Shown piece by piece: positions 25,708 through 36,931 of a stretch of 64,000 bases of DNA. The notes below the pieces were generated by a model. That model worked only from the letters and a program-made list of their open reading frames with translations, had not been told where the DNA came from and made no database searches. The stretch covers positions 1,384,501 through 1,448,500 of the forward strand of contig CALZFC010000019.1 of NCBI GenBank assembly GCA_945643635.1, written 5' to 3'. Origin of the DNA: Allodiplogaster sudhausi. Taxonomy: Eukaryota; Nematoda; Chromadorea; Rhabditida; Diplogasteridae. The translations under genes and the position numbers were made by a program. The first letter of the stretch is position 1. Each line of letters opens with the position of its first letter.

Positions 25708-26254
25708 CACTCTCTCTTTCACTCTCCATCTCTCTCAAAATTTCTCCCCCCTTCTCCATCTTTCTTTCTCTCTCTCTCTCTGTCGGTCACACATTGTATC
25801 GCATCTCTTTACAGCCCGCGAGAATGATCAGTCGTTGTCTTCTCTTCTCCTCGGCTTCTTCGACTATTTCTCTACCTTCCGCTTCGATGAATTCTACATC
25901 TCCATCCGCACTGGCCGTCCTATTCGACTGTGGGGAAATAACATTTGCTTTGGAAGCTTTAAAAGTTCTTCAAAATTTTTCGTTAATAGATTCAACAGCA
26001 ACTTATCTCTTCCTCCTTTCCCTTGCGAAGTGGTCATCGCGGATCCATCTGACCACAGCATTCCAATGTTCGTTGTCTCGGTTTTTTTTGTAAATCGAAA
26101 CGTTGTTCTGAACTCAATTAAAAACCCGCCAGAACCCGTGGTTATCTATTTCAGCACGCCTGTTGTTGGCGTGAACTATCTTCAGACGGCGATGGGGGAA
26201 GCGGCTAAAGAGATTCGCTCTACTTTCAACATTTCCATCGTTCACATCTCGTAG
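21350..26254 (+). CDS. TENT5: poly(A)-polymerase-fold protein with D-x-N site and long N-terminal extension
   Basis: About 25 exons join in phase to roughly 850 residues. It opens with a Lys/His-rich start containing short repeats (KHPKHDKEGKKHPKHGK). Helical modules follow (LVRCLARLSQRNLVIEYK; YKLLRLLCSTHGLLSANVLL; VAALMVPAFDAFI), then a 300-residue acidic/Lys-rich linker with SSSSSSSSDDDDDIQVISPP (23,000) and the sumoylation-like IKTEP (23,476). A W-rich module (SRWRFVRSHGVVSVWW) leads to the polymerase fold. The palm reads GSTCSFLSAFNSDLNLCLMH: the first Asp is kept and the second is Asn. The third Asp region (PIVVKISFFH) has no Asp. The central and PAP-associated helices are well kept, while NTARCV is absent. 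One intron uses a GC donor (22782). It is complete and probably expressed, but not predicted to be an active polymerase. Confidence 0.82.
25653..25705 (+). repeat. CT tract in TENT5 intron
   Basis: A (CT)n run lies between the exon ending FDPPLPG and the exon starting ARENDQSLSSLLLGFF. This is the same intron that carries CT tracts in TENT1, 2, 6, 7 and 8. Confidence 0.9.
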
Positions 26255-26773
26255 TTTCACAGTGCCGTTTATTTTTTTCCTTGCGCTCATATCTTCTATG
26301 TTTCTTTTGTTAAGTCTGGTAGAGAAAAGTTTTGTTGTTGCCTCTATTGATTCCTTTTGTTACAACTATTAGATTAATGAATTAAACATTCATTAACTTG
26401 TATAAATCTTGATATATTGTTGATAGGCCTTGTTTTTGGTTTAGATCTCTTGTGCCGTCTTCATTACATTTAAGTTGATCGAAATAGATTAGTAGTAATG
26501 TATTTTGAGATGAAAATGTTATTGTTGCTTACATCTCTGATGAAGAAGAAAAGTAATATATTCCTGGCAAAATTCTTTCTATTTTAGCTAATTCAATGCT
26601 TGAGATATTTACGTAGTCTACGAGTCAGCAGGCTGGATATAACATATACTGCCTTGATCGGTATGGATTCTTTTTGCATTTCCCGGCAATGGACCAGAGC
26701 ACGGATATGCCCCTACAATCGAGTGTGGTTACTTTATATCCCAGTGATCGGTTTCTGTCTTGTAGGTTTAATC
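26255..26773. other. Intergenic, TENT5-TENT6, part of a repeated 5' flank
   Basis: No exon recognised. The stretch around 26,540-26,770 (TTCTATTTTAGCTAA, then GGTTTCTGTCTTGTAG before the start) recurs before TENT7 (about 36,740-36,930), and in altered form before the TENT8 break (44,810-45,040). The 5' flank was therefore copied with the gene. The CTTGTAG acceptor 8 bp before the ATG is a likely spliced-leader site. Confidence 0.6.
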
Positions 26774-27195
26774 ATGCCCAGGAAAGGCTTCAAAAATTCG
26801 AAGCATCTTGGTATTGGGAGGTAAGGACATTGTTGGATATTATACTAAAGTGAATTTATAAAAAAAATCTACATTCTGATTGAATGAACATTGAAATTTC
26901 CCAGAGAACCAACGCTTGAACATCTCTTGCGAATTTCAGAGTTAGCTCGCTCTCTGGCGCATCTCTCCCAACGAGAACTTCTCGTTGAACATAAAGGTAG
27001 CTCAGTTCATTTGAATAGTTGTTAAAGAAAATTTTTTCAGTTTCTAGTTAGTTTTATTGGATGTAGAATTCTTGACTGCTGCTATATATTTTTACGACTT
27101 AACTCTAACGGAAAAAAACTCTAGCTGAATGATGATTTGAAAGAATGATTGATTCAGTTGTGAATGGTGTTCACTCTGCGAAAGTCACCTTCCAA

Positions 27196-27589
27196 GCAGA
27201 GATGCACGCTGGCCCAAATTTTTTGGGCCGGCCCGGCCCTTCGGGCCCAAAATCTCGGCCCGGCCCGGCCCGCAGTTTTAGGGCCCTTGAATTTTGGGCC
27301 CGGCCGGCCCGGACCGTCGAATTTTGGGCCCGGCCGGCCCGATTTTTAAAAAAAATTTCCGATTCCTAATTTTAAATTCGTCATTTTCGTAGCGAACCTT
27401 TTTTTCTTTTAACTTCCCGTTCAAAAGGCTTCTCATTTATTTCATTCTGAAGCGGAATTCGACTCTCTGAACTGCAAAATTACTCATTATCAATAAGAGT
27501 TCAGTCGTTCATGAGCAACAAATTTGCGAAAACGGGCCCTATCGGGCCCTAGGTTGGGCCCGGCCGGCCCGGGCCGCGTGCATCTCTGC
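27196..27589. mobile_element. GGGCCC-rich inverted-repeat MITE inside TENT6 exon 3
   Basis: The ends are GCAGAGATGCACGC and GCGTGCATCTCTGC, a perfect 14-bp inverted repeat, followed inward by GGCCC-rich sequence. A 6-bp direct repeat TTCCAA flanks it (27190-27195 and 27590-27595), the footprint of insertion. The interior has many palindromic GGGCCCGGCCGGCCC motifs near both ends and an AT-rich middle, with no transposase. This is a non-autonomous DNA transposon of unassigned superfamily. The empty site reads through in frame and matches TENT7. Confidence 0.87.
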
Positions 27590-29303
27590 TTCCAAGGCCT
27601 GTCGTCGTCTCTGACGCCAATCAAAAGCGCCATTTCCAAAGAGTATCTCTTTAATCCAAGAGATTAGACAAGATTTGCTTCTGTTTAGACACGCTTTTGC
27701 CTTCGCCTGCTGCAAGCTGCTCAGAGCGATCTGCTACTCTGTTATCTCGCCAAAAATTCTCTTCAAAGCCGTTGCAGATGTCAGTTTTAATTATATGGCC
27801 TTGCATCTACAAACGGCTAATATGTCGTAGCCACAATGAGTAATCGCTTCTCCGTTAGCCTCCTGGTAAGATGGAACTTGTTAACTCATTCCTTGCTCAA
27901 TGAGGCAACAAATTTCTGTAATGATTTTTCTACTTTATAGCACATGTAATAAAGCCTTTTTTAAGGCTAAAAGCATGTACGAAGTTGCCACTCGGATGTT
28001 GCCTGCATTTGACATTTTTACGCGCACCATTGGCGATGGAAAAATCGGCATTGCGCAGGTTTATACGCAATTTGTTCGATGACCACTGAAGTAGGGAACG
28101 TTAAGTGTCTAAGATTGAATCCGTGGAATGTACATGTTTAGTACTTTAAATGATAATAATTTTTCTATTTAAAATTTGGAATGAGAATGAGAACGATTCA
28201 AAGGAAGGATCTTTGGAAGCAGAAAATGGAACTCAAAATTGCTCGAAATGAAGTGGACAAAGCCATTAGTCGGTACATCGAAGAAGAACGAGGAAGCCAT
28301 GATGTCAGTTCTCTCTATTTTTAATGTTAAATGTTGATACACTGTAGCCTTCTCCCTTTCTTACGGAACAGAATCGCCAAAAAGATATGGCCTTGTCAGC
28401 TCTTCCAATTTAAGCTGTTATAGATCTGGCAATACATTTTGTATAATGTGTCAGGTATTCAGGAGCCGCTGTCAGAAGAAAGTTTAGAAGTAAGTTCTGC
28501 TGAAGAGGAAGATTTACTCAAGGCAACTGCATGTTCTCCGAAGAAGAAGGTAAGCTGATTCTCATCTTTGGTGTATTTTTTTGTGTGAAGTTTTCAGATG
28601 GCGATGACTGAAGAGGCGAGCTGCAATGCATTCAAAGAGGGAGATTCAGCCAAGTCAACCAAGAAGGTTTTACTTTTGTTTACTCGTGCCGAATGCACTC
28701 CGTGAAGTTCTTCTGTTCTGATTCCAGAGGAAGAAGTTGAAGTCCTTATCTCCGCACTCGGAAGATGAATTTGAACAGAAACAGTTAATTAAGAAGGTTC
28801 GTTTTCTTCCTCTAAACTGTCTCTTCCTTGTGACTTTCTATAATGTAACACCTCGCTCAGATTAAGACGGAACCAGTCTCCCCACCTCCCGAATTCGGCG
28901 ACGAAGCAGATACTTCAGATCAAGCCATTTCTCATCATAAACCAGAGGTGGAAATTGTTATTAGTAAAAAAAAAGTGAAAATGTTAGGTAAAGAGGAAAA
29001 GAGTGAGAAAGCTAGAGAACATCGGATGATATCCCTTAATTAAACGGTGAAGAGGGGCGGTTGTTATGAGAAATAGTGATTGTAGAAAGACGCCGCGGCG
29101 GCCTCAACAAGTCAAGTTTCTGGCTTCATATTTTCCTCAGCCGAGCAGGCAAATAAAGAGGAACATGTAGGCTTTCTTTTCACTTCCTTTTTCGTTTGTT
29201 CAAATGATTTTAACTTTTCCCCTTTGTTTTCTGCATGATAAATAGGCAATATATGCTAAAGTGGTAATAATTCTCGAAGTTCTGTGATTTAATTTTGCTT
29301 AGG

Positions 29304-31594
29304 CTGCACTCTTTGCAAAAGCAGAAGCATCCCGGAAGCGATGGGCGATTTATCTACGGATTTTACGCAAAAAGTTCGACTTAATGAATTTTTAAAAATA
29401 TTTGTTTAAACGTATTTTCCTTGTTTCTCGATTTATAGTTTATATGCCGAAAGATGAGAAATATTCTATGATGATCGGGTTACAGAATTCTGGGTGCTAA
29501 AATTGCTTCCGACCTGCCTGCTTCTATTATTTCCCGTGTCAGCTGCTGGATGGATGGTACGTATTTTTTTACTGCCATTTTTGACTGAGTGTTGTCGATT
29601 ACATTGAATGAATTGAAAAAAAACACCTCTAGGCTGTCGACCTCGTGCGTATGCCATGAAGCTTGAAAAGAAGGTGAAGAAAGCATGCAAGGAAGACGCC
29701 AACAAGTGTGATATCGCTCTTTCTTTTTGCCCTTTGAGTCATAGAAAAAAATATGTAGGAACTTTGGATCAATTTTTCCATGAAAGATTGTTTTCGTCTC
29801 CGTTCAATAGTTTCGTCATATACATTTCAGAGATCCTTGTGTTGAATTTTTCGAAAGGGCTAAGACGTTGTTAAACAACATTTTCCCCTACACGTTTTTC
29901 GAGCTGTTGTTGACCTTGGTTCGTGGAATTTTATTTTTTAACCCTTGTTTTAGTAATGTTTCCTTTAACTGTACATGCAGCCACTTTATTTGGATGACAA
30001 ATTGTTCTGCTTCTTAAATTAGGCAAAAGCTTTGTAAGAAGATATCAATTTCCAATGATATTTGTTTTGAAGATTAGAAATAACATGCTCCGATGCTTTT
30101 TGCAGGACAACTGGGATTCCATCAGCGCTGTTCTGGAGAACCATGGAAGGAATCTTGTTATTGACTTCAGTGGCAAGCAAAGGGAGGTAGATTTTTTCAA
30201 ATTTTTTGGACCATTTTTCCCAATTATGGAGGTTAAAAATCACAATTGGTTGATAGTCTTAGCGTCCAAATACTCTAGAAATTGGGCGTTGGACGGGCCC
30301 GTTTGCTGTGCCTCTACGACGAATTGTTCTTAACGCCTGCGAACGCAGTAATCGTCAACTCGATGGGGGCCGACCCTAGTTCTTTCGAAGTGTGTTGCAT
30401 AGTTCTCACGAACAGTTGGCACAAAAGTATCCTTCACGTGACTTAAGTCGTTTGAATTTTACTTGGAATTCTTCAGTCAAGCAGAAATACTAAAAGAAAA
30501 TATGTTCTTGAAAAGATACCAAGGAACGAATTGAAATTTCCAGAAATCATCCGCAAACATCTTGAGAAAGATGGCAGGGGAAGCACGAGAGATGTTTGGC
30601 CTGCCTTCTTCTTCGTGAGTTTGAACAATATTCAAAGCGAAATTTTTATAAGGTGACCGTTTCTTTAGCCTCACATATTATTTCTGATTAAATTACAGAT
30701 GCAAGAGCCCTTGGAGGTTCCGTACGGACGCACGATCACTGTTAATGCTCGTTGACAATAACTCTAATGGTTCGATATTTTTTTACATAGTTGAATAAAT
30801 AGAAAATGTGAAAGTTCAAAATACTTGCAGGCAAGCTTGTCCCAACTCTGCTCACAGATCTCAACATTCACATCGAGGAAGAGCGGAAGTACGTTCAATC
30901 TGTTTAATACATTTTCCTTGCATTATATTGGGGTCTTCATTTGTTTAGTTTAAACGAATTACGAGTACAGGTTATGATTCTCATGGTTTAGTGGATCCCT
31001 CGCAGTTTATCTGCTTCGTCACCTGCAGCGACTGGGGTGTTTTCCACTTGGCGGGCTCTATCTTCTTTATAGTTTGGTACGATATAATTTCACTGATGTT
31101 CCTGCTAAAATTTTCCATGCTTGGGTTTTGAATTACAAATATTAAAAGACTGGTCTAGTGCACTGGTACTTGCCAAAGAATAGCCGATTTTCTTACTGCC
31201 TGAAGCACCGATTTTTCAGATGGAATCGGGTGAGATCGATAAGATGGTGCCGAAACTGAATTCCATGATGCGCAAGGCAATTCTCCTACTGCGGCGAAGT
31301 TTGCTACTTATTATTTTATACTACTTATTTTATACCTGCATACTTACGAGTTTGTTATTGTAGTGGCTAAGGTTGCACCTGGTGATCGGGATTCGGATCC
31401 AAAACTCCAGGTTATTTTTTAAAGTCATATATGAATATATATACTAATATTAATACCAATAAGAAGAATAATGATAATATTCGAATGATTCTTTAATTGT
31501 TTTATTCTAGGCCATTCGATCACGTATTCTGAAGAGTTTACGCTCGCAATGTATCCGTCTACAAACTGTTTGCAAGGATATGGTTCCCGTGATG
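29304..31594 (+). other. Helical insert region of TENT6 (exons of unassigned domain)
   Basis: About twelve in-phase exons encode a helix-rich stretch not found in TENT1-5. It includes ALFAKAEASRKRWAIYLRIL, a part with EFFERAKTLLNNIFPYTFF, DNWDSISAVLENHGR, and ARLLCLYDELFLTP. A second block only in TENT6 (30,526-31,594) includes VPTLLTDLNIHIEEER and AVYLLRHLQRLGCFPLGGLY. The run of amphipathic helices recalls HEAT or MIF4G folds, but no family signature is certain. TENT7 has the first block and lacks the second. Confidence 0.5.
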
Positions 31595-32636
31595 GTTGGT
31601 TTTCTTTCTTTTTTGTGTTTTATAAGGAGCAACTTACGGGAAGCTAAGCATACAAAAATTCCTACATGATTATTCTGTGCTCATTGTGCGGTGTTTTTGA
31701 GCAGCGCTTATGGTTAATTTTTAATTAGTGCACAAGCATGAGTAGTTGCCTCATCGTCGCTCACATTTCCTGGCGGCAGCGAATAAAGGATCAGGGAATA
31801 CTTTCGCTTAATCTGTGCCATTTGGTATTGTCGCATAGATGACACCGTTAACAAGCAAATTTCTTCCGTATACAATGCCATCTTCTACGAACCAAACATT
31901 AAGTATTTGCTTCCATTAATGAATTAATCATGAGCTTGAAGCTCTGTTATTTTTATACTCCAAAGTGGACCTTGAAATATCCTTCAACAATTAGACTTGT
32001 TATATCTTATTGAATGATACGTTTTTAGCCCCAGCTCTTTGATCTCTCCTGTCCGACAGCGGTTAGCTGCGTTTGTTTGTTTTCTTGTTCGGAGCTTTCT
32101 GATCATTTTTGGACTAACTTCAGTAAACTAAGAAGATTATTTTCACTTTATTTAAGAGTACTAAACCATGCCCTGCGAATTTGAGTGAAGGCAAGGCTCC
32201 GTTTGATGATGGTATTTAGTTTTCAAGCAACTGGTTTTTTTGGGAAGACTATTTATTCTTTGAAAGATATTTAAAACACTTTTGACTCTAGAGTCTCGCT
32301 GGCGGGTGATTCTAACGCACGGTGTGATTTCTGCGTGGTGGAAAGAAGGAGAAGCAGCTGAGTGGGAGAAGGAGCATGCAGAGGAAATGGAGTCGTTCTC
32401 CGCTCTCATCCATGACCACTTCCTCAACAATGTCCAGGTTATCTTAAATAAATCGTATATAACTTGTCAATTCAAGTGTTGATGCACACAGGATAAATTG
32501 CGGCGTGCGGAGAGATAGAGAAAGAAAGATTTTCTTTTTCAGTACGCCATGCTTCCTTGTTTTAGGGGCAACCAGAATATGAACAACAGCTTGAAGTGCT
32601 TAAGCTTATTACGGGCGCGGCTAAAAGTGTTATTGT

Positions 32637-33600
32637 GCGGGATCTTGCCCTTGTACATCTCGTATCAATCGATGAAGGGCTTTGACTCGCTGACTCGGTT
32701 GTTTCCACTTCACAATGATATGTAGTTCAACTCGTCGATGAACAAGAACAATTTATTGCTTCCAAAACTGTCTTCGAGATCAGTCCAGAATTAATATCTA
32801 TACGTCAAAGTAGAGAACTAGAATCTATAATCTATACTAAGACCTGAAGCTGCAAAGGAGGAGGAGGATATGGATTGAAATAAAGAAAGGAATAAGTGAA
32901 ATAAATAGAAAACCTGAAATGAGGAATGGAAAGAAAAAAAGAATGAAAGAAGGGGAGAAGAGAGAGGACTACAAACGGACGCTTGCCGTTGTAGTCGAGA
33001 GAGAGAAGAGAAAAGGAGAAGCGGAATCGGTGGCGGCCAAGCGCACGATCCGCGAGCCACTTGTGCCGCCGGTCTTTAACCCTTAAACAACGGTAGAAGC
33101 CGTTACGAGGTTGCGGGAGGACCGGAACAACAACAAGCGGCGTGAGTGAGAAAGGTTGAGAGACAAGAAGACTCGAAGAAGAGAAGACTCGAAGGAGTGA
33201 GGAGAAAGAAAAGACCAAGAAGCGATAAGTAATGACAAAACATAATTAATAAATGTGACAATCAACTGGGCTTCTGAGCCTCTGAAAAGGACTAAAGGGG
33301 ACAGGGAAAGGATGCTAAAAGGTCTGAGAGGGAATGTATCTGAAATAAGAAGGAGTTATGGCATAACAAATAATAATTCGAGGAGACAACGAAGAAATGC
33401 ACCTACACGCGAGAAGAGAAAACGGAGAAATAAATCAGACACTTGAAGCGACCAAGCAAAACGACGCGGGTACGCAACGCGTACCGCAACGCTTGAAATG
33501 GTTTAAGAATGGATATTTGGCGGGGAATTCTAATTGACAAGATGGAGCGCAATTGCGCGACAATATATATCAGAGTCATTCACGCTGGTGTGAACAGTTA
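32637..33600. other. About 0.95-kb insertion in TENT6 intron
   Basis: The matching intron in TENT7 and TENT8 is only about 100 bp. Here roughly 960 bp of unrelated, purine-rich sequence intervene between the exon ending LITGAAKS and the palm exon. No transposase, clear terminal repeats or coding frame could be recognised. It is probably an old mobile element or a fragment of one. Confidence 0.5.
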
Positions 33601-34732
33601 TCGAACTTTTTAGCTTTCTTATGTGTCAGGGTTTTTTCTTTACAAGTATCTTTTAATCTAAAAAGTTTAGAATATAAATTTCCAAAAATACGTTTCCGTG
33701 CATAAGCTTTTCCATCATTGATTCCAAGTATAATTAAGGTGTTGAAGAATTTTGGTGTCCATTTTCGTATCGCTGGCTCGACGACGTCTTTTCTCTCTGC
33801 CTTCAACACTGATCTCAATCTTTGCCTCATGCATCCCACGGATGCGCTGGACATCGACTTTGCACGGTGCAATTCACGAAAAACTTGCATTAAAGGAACC
33901 ATCCCATTAATATACAATGTGTTATTTTGTGGCCCAGGGACCTGTCCGCCTAAGAGTGCACGGGATGAATGAAACGACCATCCTACGGTGCATCTTAAAG
34001 TGTGCACTTTGTGATTAAATCGAAGCGCTTACTCTAGTGGCCCGGATTATTTTATTGAAATTTCTCGCCTTAAAATATTAACAGCGAGGATGAGAATAGT
34101 TGATTTCTAATTGCTGTATTCTGATTCGGTGGATGGTTCCGTTAACAACTTTGATTTTGCTTATTGTTATATGCTTCTCCAAGTCCAGTAATTGAACCTT
34201 CTTTACCACTTGATTTCGCAGCAGATCGGGTAAGCTATCAATTACCATTTAGGAGGATTTATCCAGAGCTAGTGGAGGTACTAGGGAGTCGTTTGGTATT
34301 CAAGTCGAAGCCAATCTCCACTCTGCAAGAGGTTTGTTAAGAGATACCAAATTTAGCAGAGTATTCTGTAACTTTAGTTTCAGTTATTGATAGACTGTTT
34401 TCTACCAGTAATTTATTACATTGTATTCTTTTGTTTTAATGATTTAGATTAAATTCGATGGGCCTACCAAATCTATTAACAGGTTGACAACGAATATCTT
34501 CATATGTTCTTTCAGTAGATGATTTCAGTTACCTGATGACATCCCTCCTCATCCACTTCCTCCAATGCGGAGTCTCTCCACCAGTCTTGCCTTGTCTCCA
34601 CGAATTGTATCCGGACAAACTTGCAAACGACAAGATTCTCGAGTTGGATCCAATGACTCCGTTCGATCCTCCGCTGCCTGGTTAGCTAGGATATCTTTTC
34701 TCGTCTGTATCTGCACTAGGTCTTCTTCAGTT

Positions 34733-34955
34733 CTCTCTCTGTCTCTCTCTCTCTTTCTCTCTCTGTCTCTCTCTCTCTTTCTCTCTCCATCTCCGTTCTC
34801 TCTCTGTCTCTCTCCCTTTTCTCCATCTCTCTCTGTCTCTTTTCTATACATCTATCTCTCCGCTTCTCTCTCTCCATCTCTCTCTCCTTTCTCTACAACT
34901 CTCTCTCACATTCTATATCTCTCTCCCCTCTCTCTCTCTCTTTCTCCCAGTCACA
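34733..34955 (+). repeat. Long CT/CTGT tract in TENT6 intron
   Basis: A degenerate pyrimidine tract in the conserved position before the ARVNDQSLSSLLLGFF exon. Confidence 0.85.
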
Positions 34956-35449
34956 TATTATATCCCATCTCTGCAGCCCGCGTGAATGATCAGTCGTTGT
35001 CTTCTCTTCTCCTTGGCTTCTTCGACTATTTCTCAACCTTCCGCTTCGATGAATTCTACATCTCCATCCGCGCTGGCCGTCCCATTCGACTGTGAGAAAA
35101 TTGCATGTTTTCTGTAATTTCTGGGAACATTTCTGATCCGATTCCACTTGACATTGTTAATCGAAATATGTCTTTTAATTCTAGATCAAACAGCAAGTTG
35201 AATCTTCCGCCGAGACGTTGCGAAATCGTCATTGCGAATCCATTTGATCACTGCCTGATCATGTTATTTTTTTGTGTTTTACTTTTGTATAAGGTGTTGC
35301 GTACATAAAATTTATGTTCCTTAATCTTATTGTTTAATTTGTTTTCTTGTAGAACGTCCGTGGTGGGCGTCGTTCCTCTTCAAACGAAGATGATGGAAGC
35401 TGCGAAGGAGATCCGCTCTTCTTTCAGCCTTTCCAGTGTTCAAGCCTAA

Positions 35450-35666
35450 GTAGGGTATCTTCGACGTGTATTCTACTTGTCACAGTTTCGGATGCTAATA
35501 ATGCTGGTAAAAATCTCATTATATGATCTTAGTTCAATTTCATCTTCTATATTTCTGATATATTTGTAATGTTGGGATTTTTGCTGGATAATGGAACTTT
35601 TCGTATATCCTAGGTTAAGTAAACACTCTTCCTTGCTGGCCTAGTCTCGTCTCGTTCCGTCTCATC

Positions 35667-35711
<45 letters not shown>

Positions 35712-35740
35712 TTCCTTTTTCTCCCCTCTCACTCCCTCTA

Positions 35741-35786
<46 letters not shown>

Positions 35787-36118
35787 TCTCTCTCTCCGCT
35801 CTCATATCGCTTGGTGTAGCATGAATTATGTATTTTACGAACCACAGTTATTAAACTGGTATTCGTGGTGACGAGTATAGAAAGTTGTTGTTGTTGTAGT
35901 TTCCGCTTTTCAAGTTCAATATGTGTTGTTATTGGACCTTGATAAATAAATATGGCTTGCTTTACTCGACTGAAGCGCAATGCATCATTGGAGACTAATA
36001 TGATGCACTAATTGGGTATAATGCAATGGCTTTCATTGGATTTCGTTGTGAATATTCTCTCTCTTTGCCTCTATATCTCTCTCTCTTTGTGTCTCGCTCT
36101 CTATATATTTCTAGCTAG

Positions 36119-36151
<33 letters not shown>

Positions 36152-36289
36152 GCTCTCTCTCCCTCTCTCTCTCTCTCTCGTCTCTCGTCTCTCCTCTAAC
36201 CCCTTCTGCCTATATTCTCTTCTGCTTCTCTACTTAGCCGTTCTTCCGTTTTCCGTCACTATTGATTTTATAAATCTTATCAAGCGTCT
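35450..36289. repeat. TENT6 3' flank with CT tracts, duplicated downstream of TENT7 and TENT8
   Basis: No gene. Two long (CT)n blocks (about 35,668-35,800 and 36,112-36,185) surround a stretch with AAACTGGTATTCGTGGTGA and GATAAATAAATATGGCTTGC. Related sequence follows TENT8 (48,190-48,300), and a shorter version follows TENT7 (44,535-44,600). The 3' flank was duplicated with the genes. Confidence 0.65.
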
Positions 36290-36740
36290 AGCTGCAAAAT
36301 TAGCTTTGGAAACTTAAAAAAGTTTTCAACATTTTCCCTCATTGAGTGTCAAGTCGAATATTTCATTGCAGAAAGCGTGTTCTGGCAAATCACACTTCAA
36401 TATGGAATCCTGGATCTTTTTTTACTAATTCGCTTAAAAAAAATCCAGATTTGTGCAAGTTGAGCTTACTTGGGATACCGTGATAAATTTGGTGAGTTGT
36501 GATATGGTGTTAGTGTGTTGTATATTTTTAGTGCTTATCAAGACAAATTTTACGCGGAAACCAAAAGTCGGCTTGATTTGTTTTTCCATTACTACATTTT
36601 CACTTAATAGATTCAACAGCAACTTTTCTCTTTCCTCCTTACCCTTGCGAAAGGGGAAAGGGAAAACTTCGAAGTGGTCATCGCGGATCCATCTGATCAT
36701 AGCATTCTGTTGTTGTTTGCTCCGTTCTTTTATTAGGTTC
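36290..36740 (+). pseudogene. Relic of a TENT 3' exon and intron
   Basis: The sequence at 36,600-36,700 matches TENT5 25,990-26,065 closely (TTAATAGATTCAACAGCAAC, then GAAGTGGTCATCGCGGATCC). An extra GAAAGGGGAAAGGG-type insertion disrupts the frame. The preceding TTTGGAAACTTAAAAAAGTT also resembles the TENT5 intron. No other exon accompanies it. It is a leftover from an unequal exchange or deletion. Confidence 0.7.
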
Positions 36741-36931
36741 ACTGGGAAAGAAGAAACGTAATATATTTCATATCTTTTCTATTTTAGCTAACCTTTTAAA
36801 CGGATGCTATCTTTGTCGTCAGCGCTTCTTATAGTATTTCTTTGATATATTCCTAAAATGAAGCATAGCCCTAACCTTTCGTATGGTTAATTTATATCCC
36901 AATGACTAGTTTCTGTCTTACAGGTCTTAAT

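Larger units (their letters stand above)
26774..35449 (+). pseudogene. TENT6: poly(A)-polymerase-fold gene broken by a MITE and an internal deletion
   Basis: The layout matches TENT7: start MPRKGFKNSKHLGIGR, helical modules, Ser/acidic linker with IKTEP (28,861), a helical insert (29,304-31,600), the W-rich module (32,290), the palm GSTTSFLSAFNTDLNLCLMH (D-x-N), and intact C-terminal helices ending at a TAA closing 35449. Exon 3 is split after VNGVHSAKVTFQ by a 394-bp inverted-repeat element (27196-27589); removing it with one target repeat restores GLSSSLTPIKSAISKE. The palm exon matching TENT7 42,835-42,943 and most of the next exon are missing, yet the remaining exons (STLQE, then IKFDGPTKSINR) join in phase. 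A 0.95-kb insertion lies in the intron before the palm exon. Unless the MITE is spliced out, no full protein can be made. Other exons are clean, so decay is recent. Confidence 0.75.

Noticed and set aside
27145..27369. Gly/Pro/Arg/Ala-rich frame with GRPGPSGPKSRPGP
   Set aside because: It is read-through of the GGGCCC palindromes of the inserted MITE, not protein-coding.
30990..31080. Resemblance of GSLAVYLLRHLQRLG to an alpha/beta-hydrolase GDSAGG helix
   Set aside because: No nucleophile elbow Ser motif, HGGG or other hydrolase motif lies nearby, and the exon is part of the TENT6 helical insert.
32832..33265. Minus frames rich in Ser/Phe/Leu
   Set aside because: They are the complement of a purine-rich inserted segment in a TENT6 intron and have low-complexity composition.
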